NCBI RefSeq assembly: GCF_002836975.1
Contig: NZ_NIJK01000040.1
Location: forward strand, 27,623-91,622
Reading direction: 5' to 3'
DNA from: Shewanella indica
GTDB lineage: Bacteria; Pseudomonadota; Gammaproteobacteria; Enterobacterales; Shewanellaceae
Length of the DNA: 64,000 nucleotides
The position numbers and the translations under genes were made by a program. Numbering within the stretch: position 1 is the first letter of the stretch; each line of letters begins with the position of its first letter. The notes beneath the pieces were generated by a model. The model was not told where the DNA came from. It saw only the letters and a program-made list of their open reading frames with translations, and ran no database searches. Below, in pieces: positions 60,173 to 64,000 of the stretch.

Positions 60173-60801
60173 CACTTTTTATCCGTAATTGCAGTTAACC
60201 CTTTAACTTGAAACCACCTCTTCGCTGGCAGCAAATAAGATGAAAATCTGTTCCCTGCTTTGCCGACTTTAATGCAGGATTTAATTAAATTATCCATAGC
60301 AACATCGATACCTACATCTTTATACGCTATTGACGGAGATCCTTCAGTGAAGCAATTAACTTTAGGGTGTTTTATTGCTTCAAGATAATCATCAAAAGTA
60401 TCTCGAGCTACAGACATACCGTAAATACGCCAAGCATATTTTTTACCCAAATAATGACCATCATTTGCGCTATGCGATACCCTCGTGTCAGATTTCTCTG
60501 TCTCTACTTTTCGCAGTTGTTCACCAAGAGTTCTTGCAAAGTAATGACTCACAGATGGATTCACTTCATCAGCTTTTGCGGTTGCTGAAATATCAACCCA
60601 ATTGATACCCGCGACTACTTCGTAGCCAACGTTGTAGCGCTCACCAGCTTCTAATACCGCTTCTTTGTTTGCTAGAAATTGATATGTTGTTGGTGTGTTT
60701 TCTGGAGTGAATTTATGTAAAAACTTTCCAGACGGATCTGGTGTTATTGTGTAATTAGTCACAATCAGAACAGGTGTTGTGTGCAAGTCACGTGATTTCA
60801 A
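60172..60801 (-). CDS. Cassette protein of unknown function, 209 residues
   Basis: A soluble protein with no recognised domain. The C-terminal half has DVGIDVAMDNLIKSCIKVGK and ends QVKGLTAITDKK. The start is TTG (MKSRDLHTTPV) with GGAG 7 nt upstream; the ATG just before it is out of frame and closes at once. The stop touches the attC-like site. Toxin, effector or defence roles are all possible for a cassette gene; nothing in the sequence decides. Confidence 0.7.
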   Translation of the reverse strand: MKSRDLHTTPVLIVTNYTITPDPSGKFLHKFTPENTPTTYQFLANKEAVLEAGERYNVGYEVVAGINWVDISATAKADEVNPSVSHYFARTLGEQLRKVETEKSDTRVSHSANDGHYLGKKYAWRIYGMSVARDTFDDYLEAIKHPKVNCFTEGSPSIAYKDVGIDVAMDNLIKSCIKVGKAGNRFSSYLLPAKRWFQVKGLTAITDKK

Positions 60802-60828
60802 TCCATTACTCCGAACTAGTTTGTGATA

Positions 60829-60912
60829 CTTAACGCCTCAATAACCGGCAGCCGAAGCGTAGCGCAGGCTGTCCGGCGCCGTCAGGCGCGAAGTTGATTG
60901 ACTTGTTATGAG
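60829..60912 (-). other. attC-like site
   Basis: About 84 bp from CTTAACGCCTCAATAA to GACTTGTTATGA on the plus strand, with inner arms CGGCAGCC/GGCTGTCCG and GGCGCC. The preceding cassette gene reads into it and stops at 60838. Confidence 0.75.
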
Positions 60913-61311
60913 ATACTTTGCTACCGAAGGAATGACAAACCTACGGCTTTCAAGCTCTTGACCAGGCGGACAGAAGTAATCTAGCCAAACACTCATATTT
61001 GTATTTTTTTGAGTAAAGTACCCAAATGCCACTGGCACCGAATCTCCAGGTTGTAAGTTGGTTTGATAGACCATTAACTCTTCGCCAGCTGCGGACATCA
61101 GTGCATTACCACTACGCGCGGGAGTACAGTTGCCGTTAATGCTTTTGGGACCAATCAACTTGATAGATGTTGCCTCTGAGGTAACTTCAACTGTTACAGC
61201 GAAACCTAGATCCCTTGAGTTCTTATACGTGATTTCTTGCTCAGTAATACCTGGCGATGCGAGTGAAGACAGAGCTATCGGAAGTAGAAATATGGCAAGT
61301 AATCTATTCAT
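60838..61311 (-). CDS. Cassette-encoded exported protein, unknown function
   Basis: A 157-residue protein with signal peptide MNRLLAIFLLPIALSSLASP. The mature part has two Cys (NGNCTPARSG and YFCPPGQE) that may pair. The frame is open upstream to 61473, but that part lies inside another cassette gene and an attC-like site. The last about 25 residues (ITSQSTSRLTAPDSLRYAS) are translated from the attC-like site, so the original stop may have been lost. Function unknown. Confidence 0.7.
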   Translation of the reverse strand: MNRLLAIFLLPIALSSLASPGITEQEITYKNSRDLGFAVTVEVTSEATSIKLIGPKSINGNCTPARSGNALMSAAGEELMVYQTNLQPGDSVPVAFGYFTQKNTNMSVWLDYFCPPGQELESRRFVIPSVAKYLITSQSTSRLTAPDSLRYASAAGY

Positions 61312-61319
61312 GGTTTTCT

Positions 61320-61388
61320 CATAACGCATTGAACAGCGGAAAACGCGAGCGTAGCGAGTGGTTTTCCGATGCTTTAACTTGTTATAAG
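61320..61388 (-). other. attC-like site
   Basis: About 69 bp from CATAACGCATTGAACAGC to GCTTTAACTTGTTATAAG on the plus strand. The arms GGAAAAC/GTTTTCC flank CGCGAGCGTAGCGAG. The stop of the 115-residue gene (TAA at 61382) is inside it. Confidence 0.85.
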
Positions 61389-61729
61389 CCATTTGTATCC
61401 ACCGTTTTACCACAGTGAATACAAACCACGCGACCACTAAACCACTTGAACACGACTGCACCCCAATCACCACTAGAATCTGGATGTGGCTCTTTAAATC
61501 CCTGAATGGTTAAACACTTATTACAGTGTGGGCAGCGTACCCAAAAAGCTGTAACGAAATGAACCAGACCGAATACAACGGTGAGTCCTATTGTAAGTAA
61601 AACGGTATAGTCGTAGGTGCTGTCATCTGTGATTAATGCATAAGTCAACCAGATGAAAAAACATAGCAAGCCGAACCAAGAAATAAACACGCTGCCCGCA
61701 TTAATTTTCCCTATGAGCACTTTATTCAA
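61382..61729 (-). CDS. Cassette-encoded membrane protein with zinc-ribbon-like motif
   Basis: A 115-residue protein with two hydrophobic segments (VFISWFGLLCFFIWLTYAL; VLLTIGLTVVFGLVHFVTAF), then a cytoplasmic tail with two CxxC knuckles, CPHCNKC and CIHCGKT, about 36 residues apart, probably binding zinc. The start is TTG with a strong GGAGG 6 nt upstream. Function unknown. Confidence 0.75.
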   Translation of the reverse strand: MNKVLIGKINAGSVFISWFGLLCFFIWLTYALITDDSTYDYTVLLTIGLTVVFGLVHFVTAFWVRCPHCNKCLTIQGFKEPHPDSSGDWGAVVFKWFSGRVVCIHCGKTVDTNGL

Positions 61730-61746
61730 CTTGCACCTCCCACGGC

Positions 61747-61873
61747 TTATAACGCCCTGTTAAGGTGTGAGCAACGCAATACCTAAGCCGCCGCATACCG
61801 CCTTAACCACTAAAACTAACGCATAGTAAAAATGCCACGCGTTGCGAATCACTCTTAAACAGTTTGTTATACG
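61747..61873 (-). other. Full-length attC-like site resembling a Vibrio repeat
   Basis: About 127 bp. On the minus strand it starts GTATAACAAACTG, continues CGCAACGCGTGGCATTTTTA and ends AACAGGGCGTTATAAG, the layout of V. cholerae VCR sites as I recall them. CAACGC/GCGTTG and TTAAG-type arms pair. The 333-residue gene stops inside it (TAA at 61867). Confidence 0.88.
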
Positions 61874-62868
61874 AATTTGCAATATTGATCGATGAATCCC
61901 TTTGGTTCGCATACAACTGTTGAAGAGCCCACATATGCATAACATGCCTTGGCTTTTTTGACGAAGTTTTTGTCATCAGAGATAAGGAAGCTTGCACCTA
62001 AAGCAGATACAGCATGCTGCATATCATTGTGAGAAGCATTGAAGCGATCTTTGCCCTTTTTTGATTTAGTGAAATCGTCTGCGTAGTAACCCGCCCAATT
62101 CATTAAACTATACGCTCGTGCAACAGCAGTTTGAGGAGTATCCTCGAAATAGTCAGCCAAATTGAAGTTACTGTTCTCAACTTTAAATGTCGCTTCTATC
62201 GCACTTACAACACTATCAACGTTTAGAGCCTTTAGCTCCAATGCTTTAACTTCAGGAATATCTCTGAAAGGCTGTGGTCCAAGTTGCTGATCACTTGCAA
62301 TAGCTGGTGCCTGTAATGTAGCAGCTTTAACTCTGAGTTGGTCCATTTGACCCTGCATATTAGAAAAGTAACTTTTGAAAGGTTCGTCTAAGCTCTCGAT
62401 ATCAATTGATGCAAGCTGATTTTCACAGTTACTAAGTAGCGTATCCAAACTCGATTTAACTTTTTCATTGATATCAGCGAAGCTTTCATCGATAGGAAGT
62501 CCAGACAATTTGCGAGAAGATAACTGGCTCACTTCCATTAGATTAGTGATGCCCAAATCAATATTCGATTGTTTATTGTCAATATGTGCTCGCCAAACTA
62601 CTTCGGGAGATTGAGAACTTAAGCTCCGGTTCAAAGGTTCAATATATTTTGCTTGTAACTCGATCAAGACATCGAGATGTTCCTGTTGATATTCAGTTCT
62701 TGATATTTGTAGAATTTCATCTAAGGTGACGTGAGAATATACAACCGTTACTTGTTCAGTTCCTAATACATATTTAAGCAACTCAAACAACTCGTTCTTA
62801 GACTCTTTCAGCTTACGTTGACGTAAGTTACTCAAAGTATTTTGATCTAAATAGATCAGAAAACTCAT
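61867..62868 (-). CDS. Cassette-encoded PIN-like domain protein
   Basis: A 333-residue protein. Acidic residues occur in the order expected of a PIN-fold nuclease: Asp8 in FLIYLDQNTLSNL, Asp50/Glu51 in SHVTLDEIL, Asp282 in ASHNDMQHAVSALGASF and Asp298/Asp299 in LISDDKNFVKKAK. The H-x-D-x2-H-A then S/T-D-D-x-x-F end is typical. A long helical insertion (about residues 60-270) separates the halves, unlike the compact VapC toxins. No antitoxin gene accompanies it. GAGG is 7 nt before the ATG. RNase activity and a defence or toxin role are inferences. Confidence 0.75.
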   Translation of the reverse strand: MSFLIYLDQNTLSNLRQRKLKESKNELFELLKYVLGTEQVTVVYSHVTLDEILQISRTEYQQEHLDVLIELQAKYIEPLNRSLSSQSPEVVWRAHIDNKQSNIDLGITNLMEVSQLSSRKLSGLPIDESFADINEKVKSSLDTLLSNCENQLASIDIESLDEPFKSYFSNMQGQMDQLRVKAATLQAPAIASDQQLGPQPFRDIPEVKALELKALNVDSVVSAIEATFKVENSNFNLADYFEDTPQTAVARAYSLMNWAGYYADDFTKSKKGKDRFNASHNDMQHAVSALGASFLISDDKNFVKKAKACYAYVGSSTVVCEPKGFIDQYCKFV

Positions 62869-62888
62869 AGACTACCTCTATTCGTATA

Positions 62889-62968
62889 ACAGCTGTATAG
62901 TGCGCATGCGCGTTTTAGTCCTCAGAGGAGTGTAAACGCGCACCGCTATCTGTTTGTATTAGCTGGAT
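62889..62968 (-). other. attC-like site, degenerate
   Basis: On the minus strand it ends CTGTTATACG near the 333-residue gene; arms containing GTGCGCGTTT and AAACGCGCATGCGCAC pair around TCCTCTGAGGA. The distal core is degraded (ATACAAAC instead of a TAAC core). Confidence 0.6.
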
Positions 62969-62969
62969 A

Positions 62970-63050
62970 TAATAGAGTTTAGTCCTAATATCCCTTGCAG
63001 CTAAACGCGCATGCGCGGTTTCCAAACCTATTATCTACCAGCTGTATTTT
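62970..63050. other. Second palindrome at the right end of the array
   Basis: GCTGGATATAATAGAGTTT and AAACCTATTATCTACCAGC are imperfect inverted repeats around CGCGCATGCGCG. It lacks clear core sites. TTAACGTTATG follows at about 63050, which could be a recombination junction or attI remnant. Confidence 0.45.
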
Positions 63051-63149
63051 TTAACGTTATGAATTTAATAGTATTTTCTAAAATGTTACAGAAATAACGC
63101 GCAAACTTAGCTGCAAATTTCCGGCATTTTTCCTAGAACGTCAATAATA

Positions 63150-63165
63150 CTGTATAGAAAATCAG
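63150..63165. promoter_or_regulatory. LexA/SOS-type box
   Basis: CTGTATAGAAAATCAG has the required CTG-N10-CAG form, and the left half with its flank reads TACTGTATA as in the enterobacterial consensus. It lies 16 bp before an ATG and at the place expected for the divergent integrase promoter of the array. Confidence 0.65.
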
Positions 63166-63181
63166 TTCTTAGGCACTTACC

Positions 63182-63298
63182 ATGAGCGCTTCAAGCCCTG
63201 CAAATAAGGGCCCTAAAACCCAGGTCTTACAAAAAACGTTAAGTAAAGCCATGGCTACCGTACGGGTCCAAACTCTGTTCGTCCCTGCATTCCGCTGA
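63182..63298 (+). CDS. 38-codon ORF under a LexA-type box
   Basis: It encodes MSASSPANKGPKTQVLQKTL and continues to VRVQTLFVPAFR. No relatives recognised; it does not read as an IntI N terminus. It could be a short SOS-induced peptide, the start of a truncated gene, or chance. No clear ribosome binding site was seen. Confidence 0.3.
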   Translation: MSASSPANKGPKTQVLQKTLSKAMATVRVQTLFVPAFR

Positions 63299-63470
63299 AA
63301 ACGGAAAAGTGCTGTTTCTGACCTTAAGCTTAAGGAAGTGCTAAAGCCAAGCTATTGAATTAGTTATACAATAGCTTGCATTGAATGTGAAAACAATTAG
63401 CCAAAGGTCAAGTTTTGACAAAGGCAACAAAACCCTGATTTGAGGTGTTTTTGAAGCAGAATTGACTGGG

Positions 63471-64000
63471 TGTTTGCATTCTTCCCTTTTTCGACAGTCA
63501 TAGTCCCACCAGAACTAGAACCAGAGCCTGAAAATGAGCTGCATTTCTGCAAGCACTTCAGATATTTCAAGCTACTCCATTCTCACAGAATTGCAGCAAC
63601 TCCCGCTCGAAGCGGCCGCAGAGCGTCGATGACAATCGCGTAGCGAGGCATGGCCGTTCACGGGCGTCCTGCCCTTCACGGCATTGGGACTCCTTGCCCA
63701 TTCTGCGCCAGTTAATCAGGGGCGAGTGTCGCTTAGCGACGAGCTAACGAGCGCGAAACAGGATGTTGAGCTGGGCCAGAGTCACATGGATGTGACTCTG
63801 AGCGTCTGGCGCGATAGCGAATTGGCATCATAAGCACAAGGGGTTTTCCGCTGCGTCGCGGGTCGCTGGGGGTTTGGAAAGGGGGCGAGTCGATACAGCC
63901 CCCTTTCCTCGAGTGTGGGGCGAAGCTCCACGACTTTAGGCCGCTGGCACAGCGGCTAATATAGCTTCCAGCTAAAAGTTCCTAAGTTAGTATTGGCCGA
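63471..64000. repeat. Diverged copy of the palindromic repeat family, running off the window
   Basis: It shares CTTCAGATATTTCAAGCTAC and CACAGAATTGCA with the left-hand repeats, then the same series of hairpins with changed stems: GTCGC-TTA-GCGAC (63728-63740), AACA-GGA-TGTT (63757-63767), an 11-bp stem around GG (63777-63800), an 11-bp stem (63876-63908), GTGGGGC-GAA-GCTCCAC (63915-63931) and GCCGCTG-GCA-CAGCGGC (63940-63956). The GGGC/GTCC hairpin pair of unit 1 occurs here in inverted orientation at about 63662-63703. Confidence 0.85.

Larger units (their letters stand above)
59661..63060 (-). mobile_element. Integron-type gene cassette array without integrase
   Basis: Five minus-strand ORFs, each followed by an imperfect palindrome whose outer edges carry TAACG/CGTTAT-type core sites resembling attC. 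Stops of four of the ORFs fall in or at the edge of the following site, as in compact cassettes. The region is visibly AT-richer than the chromosome to the left. Orientation places an attI/integrase on the right, but no tyrosine recombinase is encoded up to 64000, so in this window it is a CALIN-like array. Similarity to Vibrio repeats is strongest at 61747-61873. Confidence 0.85.
63051..63470. other. Non-coding region between cassette array and repeats
   Basis: About 420 bp. It contains the LexA-type box, a 38-codon ORF and a perfect 10-bp hairpin, CAAGCTATTG (63348-63357) with CAATAGCTTG (63369-63378). No integrase motif is readable in any frame. Confidence 0.5.

Noticed and set aside
63182..63460. 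Frameshifted intI pseudogene
   Set aside because: I searched all three plus-strand frames by eye for IntI motifs and found none; only the LexA-type box fits, so no pseudogene is called.

Overview
The window looks like a chromosomal segment of a marine gammaproteobacterium, most likely Shewanella or a close relative. The reasons are the glgP-glgC-glgA block, the corB/ypjD | ffh-rpsP-rimM-trmD-rplS arrangement, the rpsB-to-dnaE envelope operon, a carbohydrate TonB-dependent receptor divergent from a LacI regulator, several DUF families common in Alteromonadales, and Vibrio-repeat-like attC sites. The assignment rests on gene order and protein resemblance recalled from memory; no search was run.

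Layout. 1-5035: glycogen metabolism (5'-truncated glgP, glgC, glgA). 5156-14161: stand-alone genes (a GGDEF/EAL sensor, an RhlE-type helicase, a small repeat lipoprotein, a CobW-type GTPase, a MATE transporter, NDH-2). 14225-18271: a LacI regulator divergent from a TonB-dependent receptor, with a LacI-type operator between them. 18676-25232: an Mpo1-like protein, corB-ypjD (minus strand) and the ffh/rpsP-rimM-trmD-rplS translation and secretion cluster. 25778-26180: a CsrB-type small RNA with more than 20 GGA motifs, close to yqcC-truC-yqcA as in E. coli. 26273-32691: DUF3549/DUF3301, yqcC-truC, a 264-bp MITE-like element, yqcA, a PTS EIICB, purU and a DUF3718 protein. 32949-37194 (minus): map-glnD-dapD. 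37610-57576: rpsB-tsf-pyrH-frr-uppS-cdsA-dxr-rseP-bamA-skp-lpxD-fabZ-lpxA-lpxB-rnhB-dnaE-tilS, which joins translation, isoprenoid and phospholipid synthesis, outer membrane assembly, lipid A synthesis and replication.

The accessory end (57577-64000) is the least ordinary part. It begins with about 2 kb of non-coding, strongly palindromic repeats, including a 608-bp unit in tandem. An AT-richer integron-type array follows (about 59661-63060): five minus-strand single-gene cassettes separated by attC-like sites. No integrase gene is visible. A LexA-type box and a 38-codon ORF lie where a divergent intI would be expected. The same repeat family returns at 63470-64000. Comparing copies shows stems whose sequences differ but whose pairing is kept, several with GGA in the loop. 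These look like conserved nucleic-acid structures and resemble CsrA-binding hairpins.

The best candidates for something undescribed are this structured repeat family, and the integrase-less cassette array with its PIN-like nuclease candidate.
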